Source: Batillaria attramentaria (Eukaryota > Mollusca > Gastropoda > Batillariidae). Taken from it: a DNA stretch of 64,000 nucleotides. Location of the stretch: contig JACVVK020000293.1 of assembly GCA_018292915.2 (NCBI GenBank), forward strand, positions 599,001 to 663,000, written 5' to 3'. Positions 11,181 through 20,962 of this stretch are shown here, in pieces (positions within the stretch are counted from its first letter, which is position 1; the number at the start of each line of letters is the position of its first letter). The notes beneath the pieces were generated by a model. The model was not told the DNA's origin and made no database searches. It was given only the letters and a program-made list of their open reading frames with translations. The position numbers and the translations under genes are program-made.

Positions 11181-12363
11181 TGTGTGTGGGTGTGTGTGGG
11201 TGGGGGGTGGGGGGGGGGGAGCCGGGGTGGTCGAATGGTAGAGCGTTGGACTTCTAATGCTCGGGTCGTGAGTTCGATCCCGGCTGGGGCCAGATATTTG
11301 TGCTGGCTTTTTTTTTTCATCGTTGCCCCGTCTTTGATATCACCCTGTGTGGTGGAAAAGGACGTTAAACCCCCAAACACCCACCCACCGACCCGTGTGT
11401 GTGTGTGTGTGCGTGTGTGTGTGTGTGTGTGTGTTCCTCCGGCCTGATACATGGCATTACAAAAGAACGACCAGTAGATCACTGAGATGAAACGGCGGGC
11501 TGGGATGGTGACCATCCTGATTTTGTTTTTTGTGTTTGGTTGTTTGTTTGTTTGGCTTTTTTTTTTTTGGTTGTTTGTTTCTTTGTTGCTGTTTTGGGTT
11601 GTTTTTGGTTGTTGTTGTTGTTGTTTGGTTTGTTTGTTTTTTGGGGGGGTGGAGGGGGGTGGGGGGATGGGGGTGGGATGCGCCAAACCGACATTCATCG
11701 CAGTGTGAAAATCATTAGAGGAATAATACCTGCAGTTTCCTGTAAAGTTGGTCGTCCTGAAGAGGTTCATCTCGGGCCTAGCTTGAAATCCAAAACCCTT
11801 GCAAACTATGGATAATCTTGCGCCATCTGGTTTCACGCAGTATCTGGCGCGGCCATACTGTCCTTGTTCTTCGGCAATTCTAATTTTGAATCTAAGGATC
11901 AAACACACTCGGTTTTGTAACCCCTTGTCTGCGTGAGTGGGAGGCCCTGGAAAAAAAAATGGACCATTACGGCAGCAGGTTTGGCAAAAAATGAACCATG
12001 TTTACGGCAGCAGGTTTAGCTAAAAATGAACCATGTTTACGGCAGCAGGTTTGGCTAAAATGAACCATGTTTACGGCAGCAGGTTTGGCTAAAAATGAAC
12101 CATGTTTACGGCAGCAGGTTTGTCTAAAAATGAACCATGTTTACGGCAGCAGGTTTGGCTAATAATGAACCATGTTTACGATGACTCGCCTGAAGGGAAA
12201 TCGGGGAAAAGAGGAAAAACACTCACACAACTCACACAACACCTATTCACGATACATGTTTGGAGAATTTGAGGTGTAGAGTAAATCACCTCTAGAACTT
12301 ACCTAATGCCAGACATTGGAACAGTACAACGGCCAGAATGAAGGTGTAGGGAATACAAGACAT
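5204..12363 (-). CDS. Secreted Ig-like cysteine-rich protein locus, two duplicated copies (composite model)
   Basis: Minus-strand exons are 12303-12363 (signal peptide, 1A), 11730-11928 (2A), 8482-8684 (3A), 6530-6719 (2B) and 5204-5394 (3B); a broken 1B remnant sits near 7.0 kb. Splice phases fit: 1A ends phase 1, exons 2 end phase 2, exons 3 end phase 1. Exon 2 gives the A-C strand half (C-x-L, [RY]-C, L-x-x-x-C-x-G-F-G, G-N-C) and exon 3 the second half (P-S-x-C-G-Q-E, Y-R-C). The product would be a secreted one-domain (1A-2A-3B or 1A-2A-3A) or two-domain (2A-3A-2B-3B) protein. Each copy has lost different cysteines. No convincing last exon was found, so the locus may be partly pseudogenised. 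The function is unknown; the Ig-like assignment is inferred from the residue pattern. Confidence 0.6.
5400..5990. repeat. Degenerate minisatellite, unit about 27 bp, intron next to exon 3B
   Basis: Some twenty imperfect copies of a unit like CACATAAGCATATTGAAATG AGGCAGGT start directly at the acceptor of exon 3B. The paralogous intron at 8690-9245 carries the same array. On the coding strand each unit contains TGACCTGC, the same letters as the real acceptor TGACCTGCAG. Confidence 0.85.
6222..6345. repeat. TTG-rich simple repeat and G run
   Basis: TTG-rich low-complexity DNA is followed by a G run (about 6328-6338). It lies inside the intron between exons 2B and 3B, where the paralogous intron at 9.74 kb instead carries element R2. 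Confidence 0.8.
6530..6719 (-). CDS. Exon 2B, first half of Ig-like domain
   Basis: The acceptor is CTCTCACAG|ACATGACAGG and the donor CGCAG|GTATTC; the length of 190 nt enters in phase 1 and leaves in phase 2. Protein landmarks are P-R-C-E-V-R, R-Y-C-M-A-Q, R-L-S-C-W-G-F-G-F and L-T-G-N-R. In copy 2A the last of these is G-N-C, so 2B has lost one conserved cysteine (TGC to CGC). A second potential N-glycosylation site is N-L-T. The open frame reads through the donor for a few codons, so the donor is chosen because 2A has the same CAG|GTATT site. Confidence 0.65.
6772..6823. repeat. AG microsatellite
   Basis: AG repeat of about 50 bp in the intron just upstream (in transcript order) of exon 2B. 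Confidence 0.95.
7001..7045 (-). pseudogene. Exon 1B remnant, broken signal-peptide exon
   Basis: On the minus strand CATTCTGGCCGTTGTACTGT matches the middle of exon 1A (I-L-A-V-V-L-F-Q), but the start-codon half is replaced by unrelated sequence. The donor is GAGGCAGTT instead of TAGGTAAGTT. The following intron start (TCTAGAGGTGATTTAC) is still shared with 1A. So the whole gene was duplicated and this first exon died. Confidence 0.6.
7270..7350 (-). repeat. tRNA-like SINE head fragment
   Basis: GGGGTTCGAACTCGCCGCGA, followed by GTTTATCCACTCGACTA, resembles the reverse complement of tRNA B-box and anticodon-arm sequence. It differs from families S1-S3, and no body or tail was recognised. 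Confidence 0.35.
7378..7457 (-). mobile_element. Inverted LINE 3' fragment
   Basis: This 80-bp piece is the near-exact reverse complement of 7664-7742, part of a LINE reverse-transcriptase C-terminus reading on the plus strand. It lies just upstream of the plus-strand LINE fragment, giving a fold-back with about 200 bp between the arms. Confidence 0.6.
7565..8248 (+). mobile_element. Non-LTR retrotransposon 3' end (RT C-terminus and 3' UTR)
   Basis: The plus frame from about 7570 to 7811 reads P-R-P-R-I-D-I-F-K-T-S-L-S-F-S-G-A-T-L-W, then N-S-L-P, S-L-S-S-F-K-T-D-L and a stop. This is the usual C-terminal pattern of LINE reverse transcriptases (S-F-x-G-x-x-L-W-N-S-L-P ... S-x-x-x-F-K). The 3' UTR ends near ACCGTTGTAAAATAAAG and runs into a TC microsatellite (8206-8248). 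A GT microsatellite (about 8006-8070) has expanded inside the UTR. It is 5'-truncated and non-functional. Confidence 0.65.
8482..8684 (-). CDS. Exon 3A, second half of Ig-like domain (degenerating)
   Basis: The acceptor TGACCTGCAG|TGC is identical to that of 3B; the donor is GATG|GTAAAT. It is 203 nt, entering in phase 2 and leaving in phase 1. It aligns with 3B through S-S-A-G-G-V-E-E, G-Q-E-H-A-Y-R-C, the extra Cys and R-V-V-A-S-N. However A-C-G has become V-L-G, and the terminal region reads N-D instead of D-C. Two conserved cysteines are therefore lost and the donor is weaker than in 3B. Confidence 0.55.
8690..9245. repeat. Degenerate minisatellite, unit about 27 bp, intron next to exon 3A
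   Basis: This is the paralogue of the array at 5400-5990, with the same unit and the same position against the acceptor. It is interrupted by a 62-bp inserted element at 9041-9102. Confidence 0.85.
9041..9102 (-). mobile_element. Tiny stem-loop retroelement, copy m1
   Basis: The 62-bp insert is flanked by identical 13-bp ATTGAAATAAGGC (9028-9040 and 9103-9115). Read on the minus strand it runs from AGCCGCGAATTAGTC through GCTTGCGCGGC to AAAGCCCGAAAAA and a CCCA tail. Related copies are at 25917-25983 and 26055-26096. The flanks lie in a minisatellite, so the duplication could partly reflect repeat units. Confidence 0.6.
9326..9570. repeat. 35-bp minisatellite, seven units
   Basis: Units start at 9326, 9361, 9396, 9431, 9466, 9501 and 9536. 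The core is AGTTTTGGGGAACGGGTGAA followed by AAGAGGCATGTCTGG. The paralogous intron has only one unit (about 6044-6078). A 35-bp period is not a multiple of three, and the open reverse frames reflect the repeat, not a protein. Confidence 0.9.
9741..10540 (-). repeat. Interspersed element R, copy R2
   Basis: This is an inverted copy of R1 starting with the hairpin ATGTTGTTTCCAT/ATGGAAACAACAT at 9743-9772. Shared blocks include GTTAGACTTGCATCATTGTC, GACGTGCGTTTGTGCC, AATACTCAGCCGAATGGCTT and ATTTGATTGACGTAATGCTG. It contains a GT microsatellite at about 9972-10037. It sits in the intron between exons 2A and 3A at a point where the paralogous intron has none, so it inserted after the gene duplication. 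Confidence 0.6.
10617..10677. repeat. GT microsatellite
   Basis: About 60 bp of GT repeats. Confidence 0.95.
10977..11126 (-). repeat. SINE family S1 copy
   Basis: The reverse-oriented copy runs from the TTTAACGT tail region to GGCCACCCCGGCTCCCC. The body landmark is CACAAATATTTGGCCCCAGC and the B-box TACGAACTC. Together with the plus copy at 11219 it forms an inverted SINE pair separated by an AG/GT tract inside the intron. Confidence 0.75.
11127..11180. repeat. AG microsatellite
   Basis: About 52 bp of AG repeats between two oppositely oriented S1 copies. Confidence 0.95.
11219..11391 (+). repeat. SINE family S1 copy
   Basis: Nearly complete: head GAGCCGGGGTGGTCGAATGG (A-box), GAGTTCGATCCC (B-box), body TTTGTGCTGGCTTTT...GTTGCCCCGTCTTTGAT, then GACGTTAAACCCCCAAACAC and a CCCA tail. 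The head resembles a tRNA, so transcription by RNA polymerase III is expected, as is known for tRNA-derived SINEs. Confidence 0.8.
11730..11928 (-). CDS. Exon 2A, first half of Ig-like domain
   Basis: The acceptor is ACTCACGCAG|ACAAGG and the donor CTGCAG|GTATTA. It is 199 nt, entering in phase 1 and leaving in phase 2. Translation begins D-K (as in gene C) and shows R-V-C-L-I-L, A-R-Y-C-V-K, L-S-I-V-C-K-G-F-G-F and F-T-G-N-C, so all four expected cysteines are present. Spliced to an exon 3 it gives a complete domain. This is the best preserved exon 2 of the minus-strand pair. Confidence 0.65.
11968..12176. repeat. 35-bp minisatellite, six units
   Basis: Units start at 11968, 12003, 12038, 12072, 12107 and 12142. 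The core is TACGGCAGCAGGTTTGGCTA followed by AAAATGAACCATGTT. The paralogous intron has a single unit near 6834-6883. The array lies in the intron between exons 1A and 2A. Confidence 0.9.
12303..12363 (-). CDS. Exon 1A, start codon and signal peptide
   Basis: This 61-nt exon reads M-S-C-I-P-Y-T-F-I-L-A-V-V-L-F-Q-C-L-A-L and ends at TTAG|GTAAGT in phase 1. It is a short hydrophobic N-terminus typical of a secretory signal. An additional in-frame ATG lies immediately upstream (12364-12366); the inner ATG is chosen because it is the one conserved at 28.4 and 31.2 kb. The upstream sequence CAGCTCAACTGA is also shared with the 28.4-kb copy, suggesting a common promoter or 5' UTR. Confidence 0.65.
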
Positions 12364-12591
12364 CATGTCCAACTTCTCTTGGAGAACGGCGGTGACTAAA
12401 CTCAGTTGAGCTGCCTGCGACTCGGGCAAGAAGACGGAAGAGTGAAATCACGCTTGGCGCAGTTTTCTGTCAGCTTTTGTTTTAACGTAATTCATCTAGT
12501 GACGTCACGATTCACGTTAATCTACAATCTGTACCTTCGTCACTATGATCATAGTCGCTGCTGAAACGTTTTCATCTTCTTCAGAGGCTAT

Positions 12592-12592
12592 G

Positions 12593-12683
<91 letters not shown>

Positions 12684-12695
12684 GCACGCACGCAG
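12592..12695. repeat. AC microsatellite
   Basis: About 90 bp of AC followed by short ACGC units, upstream of the minus-strand Ig-like locus. Confidence 0.95.
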
Positions 12696-12952
12696 TGCGC
12701 TGAAGGCGGCCGTCACTGAGTCGCCACCTCTTCAATCTTCCATTTCACAAAAGCCAGTAAACTGACACACGTCACTCAGTTTTCGAACAAAGAAGTGAAA
12801 AAAATGTACAGCTGACAATTAAAATAAAATAAAATAAAATAAAATAAATCGCGTTGTAGAACTGGAATTTCGGACCCTCATGATCAAATGCGCCGACTCT
12901 TATCAGAATAAGTCTCCCGGGTCACAATATATAGTGATTTCATGATTAGTTC

Positions 12953-13085
12953 GAATGGTCTACGGCGAAAGACTATCCCCGAGATGGTTCGATTGTATGT
13001 GTAGCTACCGAGCCGGGAGCCGGGAGGCTCGGTAGCTACGCAAACAATCGAACCATCTCGGGGTTAATCTTTCGCCGTAAACCAC
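12953..13085. repeat. Fold-back element (long hairpin)
   Basis: Arms of about 60 bp at 12953-13013 and 13026-13085, roughly 90 percent identical, contain CGGCGAAAGA, CCCCGAGATGGTTCGATTGT and GTAGCTACCGAGC. The spacer is about 12 bp. No target-site duplication was recognised. It could be a MITE, or it could encode a hairpin RNA. Confidence 0.7.
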
Positions 13086-13245
13086 TTGAAAAAAATCAAG
13101 GAAGCTGTTTATACCACGAGCATTCAGACTCTTACCTTTACTGCTCTAGTGGCATACATTTTCTGCGACATTTTATTTTTCTGGTAGGGTAACTAGTGAC
13201 TTTTGTATTCCCCTCAAAATTCTGCGCACTGACTTGTGAGGAAAT

Positions 13246-13618
13246 AATAATAATAATGAGTATTGTATAGGCGCTTTTACCCAGTTTCCTGAATCAGCCC
13301 AAAGCGCCGCGAACTGAACCCAACACGCACGCTCACGTGAATCACACGCATTCTCTCACACACTGGACATACACATAGTACAATCACGTGGTGCGAAGGG
13401 CCAGGAATTTCGGAATTTAGAATTGCATTTATTTTTCAAATTTTGTGGGCTGAACATTTCCAAAGCAGAGGGGGAGAAAGCCGGAGTACCCGACGATCGG
13501 CTCGAATGAACGGTGCCACATACGAGAAGGAAACTGAAATTCTGTGCTCCGAGTGGGACTCGAACCCCTCACCTCTCGCATTGGTGGCAGGTCTCTTAAC
13601 CACTAGACCACCGACCGC
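13246..13618 (-). repeat. SINE family S2 copy
   Basis: Nearly complete reverse copy: AAT tail, TATAGGCGCTTTTACCC, AAAGCGCCGCGAACTGAACC, GTGGGCTGAACATTTCCAAA, then the tRNA-like head as GTGGGACTCGAACCCC and CTTAACCACTAGACCACCGA. The long open frame across it is incidental. Confidence 0.75.
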
Positions 13619-13619
13619 C

Positions 13620-14414
13620 CCACACACATGATGTGTAGGGCAGTTGAAATTGCTTGATGTTGAGAAGAATATCATTCAAAGCATGTGCTCGTGTACTGAC
13701 ATTCAAAAGTGCACTCGCAAATACTTCGCAGAGAATTTTCTGTGTGATCATTGTTTACGTGATCCAAGGAAAATAAACTTTCACCCCAACAAGTGAGCAA
13801 AATAACTGTGCACCGGCCGTGACGTATGAGTTCCAAATGTTTGAAATGACGCACTTTCTGATTCATGACATAACTGGAGTGTGTTTTTGTAATCTTGTAA
13901 ACCACTGAGTGGGTTATGGAAAGTCGCTCTCTGTTTCATTACTACTTTTGGACGTAAAGCACTCATAGTTAACTCACTGAAATTTTGCACTGGCGAGTGG
14001 TGTAAAGCATCTGAGACCATTGTGGTGACTCTGTCGCAACAGCCAAATGAAACATCATTCTATCTGGTTAAAAGCCTTCGATACCAGAAGCGGCGTTACG
14101 AACATAAGCTAGACTATCTGGATAACGCGTTCTGTTGCACGGCACTCACAATGACACCATTTTGAATAAGCGCGTGCCGTAAAACTAAAACAATACAAGA
14201 ACACAGGATAGGATATTTGACAAACTGTTATTGATTTGTCCGTTGATATTAATTGTTTCCGTCTAGATTGAGCAATTCTGAATGATTGTGGACAAGTAAC
14301 TATTACGGCGGTGTGAAAAACTCAACTGAAGTGACAGCTGTGTGTGTTTGGCTGAAAGGCTACATTCCCACATGAATAACTGACGGAACTGATTGGTTAA
14401 TCTGTATATTAATC
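13620..14414. other. Intergenic stretch, nothing recognised
   Basis: No convincing exon, repeat family member or RNA gene was seen here. Two short overlapping reverse frames (13.67-14.02 kb) have no recognisable composition. Confidence 0.4.
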
Positions 14415-14815
14415 GAGGCGGTCGGTGGTCTAGTGATTAAGACTTAGTCACCAATGCCAGAGGTCAGTTTCGAGTCCCACTCGGGGCGAAGAATTTTTCT
14501 TACTCGTATGTGGCACCGTTCAAGTCATTCGGGCCGACCGTCGGGGGTTCTCTCCGGGTCCTCCGGCTTCCTCTCCCTCTGCTTTGGAAATGTTCAGCCC
14601 ACAAAATTAAAAAAATAAATGCAATTCTAAAATTCCGAAACTTAAATTGCTGGGCTGGCCCTTCGCACCACGTGATTGTAATGTGTTTATGTCCAGTGTG
14701 TGAGAGAATGCGTGTGATTCACGTGAGCGTGCGTGTTGGGTTTAGCTCGCGGCGCTTTGAGCGATATATTTGGGATAAAGCGCCAATGTTAATGCCATTA
14801 TTATTATTATTATAG
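14415..14815 (+). repeat. SINE family S2 copy
   Basis: The head is GGTCGGTGGTCTAGTGATTA, the B-box GTTTCGAGTCCC, the body CTCTGCTTTGGAAATGTTCA and GCGCGGCG-type GCTCGCGGCGCTTTGAGC, and the 3' tail is ATT repeats. Confidence 0.75.
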
Positions 14816-14817
14816 CC

Positions 14818-14849
<32 letters not shown>

Positions 14850-15256
14850 CGGCTTTGATCTTTCATGGTTGATCTGCCTAATTTTTCACCGACTTGCGTT
14901 TTTCTTTTCATGTTGCCGCTACAAAGATACAATGACAGAATCGTCACGCACACACAACAGCAAGTCGAGCGAACTCGCGGCCAAGGTGTCAAGTTCTGTC
15001 ACTGTGAGACTGAGCACAGCGTAGAGAATCTAATAAAGTGGGGAGCTTTTAAATATTTGCATTCCAAATGCCTTTAATTAATTGTCAAACAGACGCCATC
15101 GCCGGGGGTAGGGTGAAGGGCTGGCGAACAAGGCGGCCGATTGTCGTCTGTGTTTTTTTTTCCCGGGACCGTGCCCATGTCCCAGCGGCTATATCTGTGC
15201 GCGTTGTAGCTTGGACTCTGCACGGCGGATGGGGCTTGTGCTGGCCACGCAGAATC

Positions 15257-15283
15257 GGGGGGGGGGGGGGGGGGGGGGAGAGT

Positions 15284-15316
<33 letters not shown>
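15257..15316. repeat. G run and AG microsatellite
   Basis: About 21 G followed by AG repeats. Confidence 0.9.
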
Positions 15317-15319
<3 letters not shown>

Positions 15320-15568
15320 ACGGATCAACGAACTTTAATTTTCAACGGAAAAGATTTAGCCAGACAATGGTTAATTTTCAATCTGCCGTTGTCACAAAAG
15401 AAAGGAACTACTGCCTCCCCCCTCCCCCACAAAACAAAACAAAACAAACAAACACCCCCCCCAAAAAAAAGCAACCCAAAAAACAACAACAACAACAACA
15501 ACTAAACCACTGAGCAACAACAACAACAACAGAAAAAAGCAATGCAAAACCAGAAACAAGTTGCAAAA

Positions 15569-17315
<1,747 letters not shown>

Positions 17316-17318
17316 GCC

Positions 17319-17497
17319 GGTTTGGGTGGATGTTTGGGGGATTAACGTCCTTTTCCACCACGTATGGGTGATAGGAAAAACGAGGCAACAACTGAGCACT
17401 GAAAAGGCCAGCACTACAAAATATTTAGCCCCATCCGGGATTCGAACTCACGACCTGAACATAGCAACGCCGCTCTACCCGGCATTCCCGGCTCCCC
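17319..17497 (-). repeat. SINE family S1 copy
   Basis: Reverse copy with ACGTCCTTTTCCACCACGTA, AAATATTTAGCCCCATCCGG, the B-box complement GATTCGAACTC and the head complement CATTCCCGGCTCC. It is somewhat diverged, with extra bases in the middle. Confidence 0.75.
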
Positions 17498-17499
17498 CC

Positions 17500-17718
17500 C
17501 CCCCCCCCCCGACAGCAGCAGCAACGTCAAGACTTGACAGAGAGTGTCCAAGCATTAGCACCGAGTGTTCCATTTTCAAATTTGAGTAGCGCCGACTCAG
17601 TGTCAGTTTCAAGCGGACTTCAGTCTCGTCGGTACTGACATAGTATCATGTCTGTGTGAAACTGAAAAAGGAGCCGTTTACTATAATCAACCAGAAGTCA
17701 GGCTGCGGAATTGCTAAG

Positions 17719-17755
<37 letters not shown>

Positions 17756-20170
17756 GTCCTAGGCTGATGTGCACAGGCAGCGTCCTGCTGGGGGGCGGGA
17801 CGGCACAGGGGCGATGCCCCACTAACTGACACTGAGAACAATTTTTAGCATTTGTAAAGGCATTTAGTAGCTTCTGCTGGCACCCAAACTGATGTAAAAT
17901 ACTGCCTTATGTACTGACAGGCAAGTCTTCAACTTAAAATGAAGTTAAGACTGTCCCATATGGCATTGCTGACACGTATCATGTCATCAGTCGTGATAGT
18001 GTGTGCAACCTTTTCAGTTCCTCCTTCCTTTTCTTCAGTTTGCTTGAAACTAAGATTTTTTGGCTGAAATGAGAGGAAATTTGGCTGATAATTGCCAAAT
18101 GACTGAAAATTCCCTAGCCTGAATTGAAACGACTTCGACTAAAGCCGGTTCCTGTTTCAGTCCAACTGATGCAAAGACGTTATCCACGGTATGCACGCCC
18201 AAAGCCACATATTTCAAACACACGCACGGTTACACGACTGCCAGTCTGCATGTTGCCGTACTCGGCTGCCTGCTGGCGGGCAAGTGTTCCGCGGCACACG
18301 CAGCCTGCGGCGTTGCAAGGTTTGGGCAGTGATTGGTCAGTTGGCTGTACGGGCTGCCTGTGGCTAGCTGGCTGCCAGGAAAAATAGAACGGCTTTCTAT
18401 TCCATCGCCAGCACCGGCAAGGGGGATTTGCCAGCTGGCCGCCAGCGATTTAATTAGGGTTGCCAGCGTTGCCAGCCCTGCAAGTACCAATCCTGGCAAC
18501 GTGTAGCAGCGGCCCTTACAGTTTATACTGACGTAAGCCGCACGGTTATCTTCAAGTTTGAACTGAGCGGAGTAGCACCGGAAACACTCGGTCTATTTTG
18601 ACTACACCCCGTGACAAGCCAAAGTGAAGCCGTTCAGTACAACGTGCAATAACACTGATCACTGCGGCGAACCAGCATACACCAAGACATCAGTGCCATC
18701 CTGCTTCTCTACAAGATTGCCACACAAAACTGACAGCGAAGGAAGGAACTGTACTGCTGTGTGGAAAAGCCGACCGACAGAAGTGAAGAAGAACTTACAC
18801 GGACAAGACAGATAAACACAGAAAGAGCCAGGCAGCCGGTTGGGATTCATTCTTCTCGGGCAAGGCTAGCCAGCTTCAAACGCTCTTGGCTGTCTGACAG
18901 CGGCCTCCAAGGATTAGTACGCTCACCGATCAAAGTATGCTAATGAGGCGTGCGAAGCGGCGCATCCCTCCGCTGAAGAAAATATTCACCTCGCGCGCTG
19001 AAAACAGCGGGGAGTCCAGACAGCCTGCAGAGTTGGCAGGGTCCGCTGTGTTTTAGAGGAGAAATATTTCATCACTACGACTGCCCCGCGCTGACTGCTC
19101 GCTGCTCCCAAGTTTCCCTTTTCCTGTTTCGCTCAGCCCCAAAGCCTCGCCGAGCGAGTGTCCTCAAAATGTCCTTGGAACGTAGCACGCATACTAATGA
19201 GGCTGCGGAGAGTAGTGTTGCGCTGCTGAAGGGACCCCAGTTGGGAGGAGTGTGGAGATTTGTTGAGAGGGGGTCGGGGGGGGGAGGGTTGCGGATAGGG
19301 GCATCTTTCTCTCATCCATCTTGGCTGTGGGGGCCTCTACTTGGAGATCAGAGCAAAAACACAGTGCACCGTTATCTGCCAGTTGCTAACTCCAGGGAGC
19401 CCCAGTTTTGCCAGTGTTTATCGTAAGCTCTGGTTGAGATACGCACTGAGAGGGAAGGAAGGAAGGAGGGAAGGCTGTCTCGGCTCGTCTTGAACACGCA
19501 GACACGTCAGCAAAGTAGGCGGTTTTTGTTGAACAACTGGGCAGCCTGTGTAGTGTACACCCACCGGTTTTGTGCACAAGCTCCCGTGTCATGCCGCCGT
19601 TGCTGTACTCAATGTTGCTCTAGCAAATGTATCTGGTACAGTTAATGGACAGGTTACGGGAAGAAGGGATAGCTACCTTAACTGAACAATCCACCTGAAC
19701 ACTGATCAGTCCAGACTGACAGTCTGTGTGCCGTAGATCGACCGGTTATGTGCATTAGCTCTCGTGTTTTGTCCCTGCTATTGTTCTAGCAAACTAGATA
19801 TGTATACCTTGTACGGTACGGGGGGGAGGGGGGGGGGGCAACAGTATTGTGACTGGAGTGGACGACGGACGTACATAAATGAATTCAGTTCATAATTATG
19901 AGCTCTTCCGGGCGAGCGCTGCCACTTTAGTCACTGAAATCCGCTTATGAATGGGGGGGGGGGGGGGGGCATACAACTTGAAGACTGATGGCGGAGATGG
20001 GGGGGGGGGGGGCGCGGGGGGGGGGGGGGCTCGGCTCAGGTTAAAGTCGCATGCTTGACTCGTAAAATATGCCGAGCACGGCAAGTTTTTTTTTTTTTTT
20101 TTTTTACTATAAAAGCTCGGTGCTATCGACTGTGTGTTGGATTTCAGTTTGCGGGGAGTCGTGAAAGGAG
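17500..20170. other. Intergenic stretch, nothing recognised
   Basis: The stretch includes an AC microsatellite (about 17725-17754), GC-richer DNA at 18.1-19.6 kb and several G runs at 19.8-20.03 kb. No splice-bounded exon or recognisable protein was seen. Open frames at 18.1-19.6 kb have no recognised family. Confidence 0.4.
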
Positions 20171-20177
20171 AGGTCGT

Positions 20178-20285
20178 ATGTATCAACCAGACTATACGAT
20201 GTATCAACCAGACTATACGATGTATCAACCAGACTATACGATGTATCAACCAGACTATACGATGTATCAACCAGACTATACGATG
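20178..20285 (+). repeat. 21-bp tandem repeat, five units
   Basis: Five perfect copies of ATGTATCAACCAGACTATAC G, in frame as M-Y-Q-P-D-Y-T. The units are identical at the DNA level, which indicates recent expansion. The open frame ends soon after the array and starts without recognisable context, so coding is doubtful. Confidence 0.9.
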
Positions 20286-20374
20286 TTATAATAATGATAA
20301 TAATAATAAACAACTGTACTGTGACCCCTCATGTCACAGAACAAAGACCTTTGGTCAGCGTATTTTTTCATAAC

Positions 20375-20525
20375 AGGGTCCGACTTGTCGCAAATTGGAA
20401 CTGATGATCTCCCAGCATCACGGCAATCAGATATGCAGACTGAAACAGATCCATCCTTCAAACAAACTCTGAAAACACACCTCTTCACTGCACGCAACCA
20501 ATAGCTGTTGCCACGCCACATCTTG

Positions 20526-20556
<31 letters not shown>

Positions 20557-20780
20557 GAGCCAGGGGCAGCGGAGGTCGTCAGTGTATTGTGCTGCACATT
20601 ATGTGTTTGTAGTTAAATGTGTGTGTGGAGGCTTGCTGCGTGTGTTTCTGGGTTAATGCGCGTGTGTTGATTGTAAGGCGCCCTGAGCTCCTGCGCCGGG
20701 GAATGAAGGCGCCCCTTAAATATCCATATTATCATGAATTATTATTATTATTATTGTAATAGCATTGGGAGTCAATAAGT
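20375..20780 (+). mobile_element. Non-LTR retrotransposon 3' end with ATT tail
   Basis: A frame from about 20382 to 20503 ends D-P-S-F-K-Q-T-L-K-T-H-L-F-T-A-R-N-Q and a stop, matching the S-F-K-x-x-L-K-T-x-L-F ending of LINE reverse transcriptases. The 3' UTR has GT repeats, then GTAAGGCGCCCTGAGCTCCT, AAGGCGCCCCTTAAATATCC and a terminal ATT repeat. It is 5'-truncated. Confidence 0.65.
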
Positions 20781-20854
20781 TCTGGTTGATTTGACTCTTC
20801 ATAGCCCATTTAAAAATCGAAAATTGACTGGACTTGAAATCCGGCTTCCGGTCA

Positions 20855-20962
20855 CCAGGAGCCACTTCAAGCCACTATTACGCAATTTGCAGCGGTCTTG
20901 GGCTTGGCGGGGAAGGCCCACGCCTTGCATAATATTTAGTGGCTTGAAGTGGCTCCTACTGG
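20855..20962. repeat. Small fold-back
   Basis: Arms ACCAGGAGCCACTTCAAGCC (from about 20857) and AGTGGCTTGAAGTGGCTCCT (from about 20938) face each other with a spacer of about 60 bp. Confidence 0.6.

Noticed and set aside
10982..11908. 308-residue reverse frame
   Set aside because: Only its beginning is exon 2A; the rest runs through the donor into AAC-type simple repeats, an AG tract and two SINEs.
9326..12176. CRISPR-like arrays
   Set aside because: Units of 35 bp are directly adjacent with no unique spacers and lie in introns of a eukaryotic gene: minisatellites.
18124..19592. Several 60-89-residue frames in GC-richer DNA
   Set aside because: No recognisable motif, conserved splice site or codon pattern.
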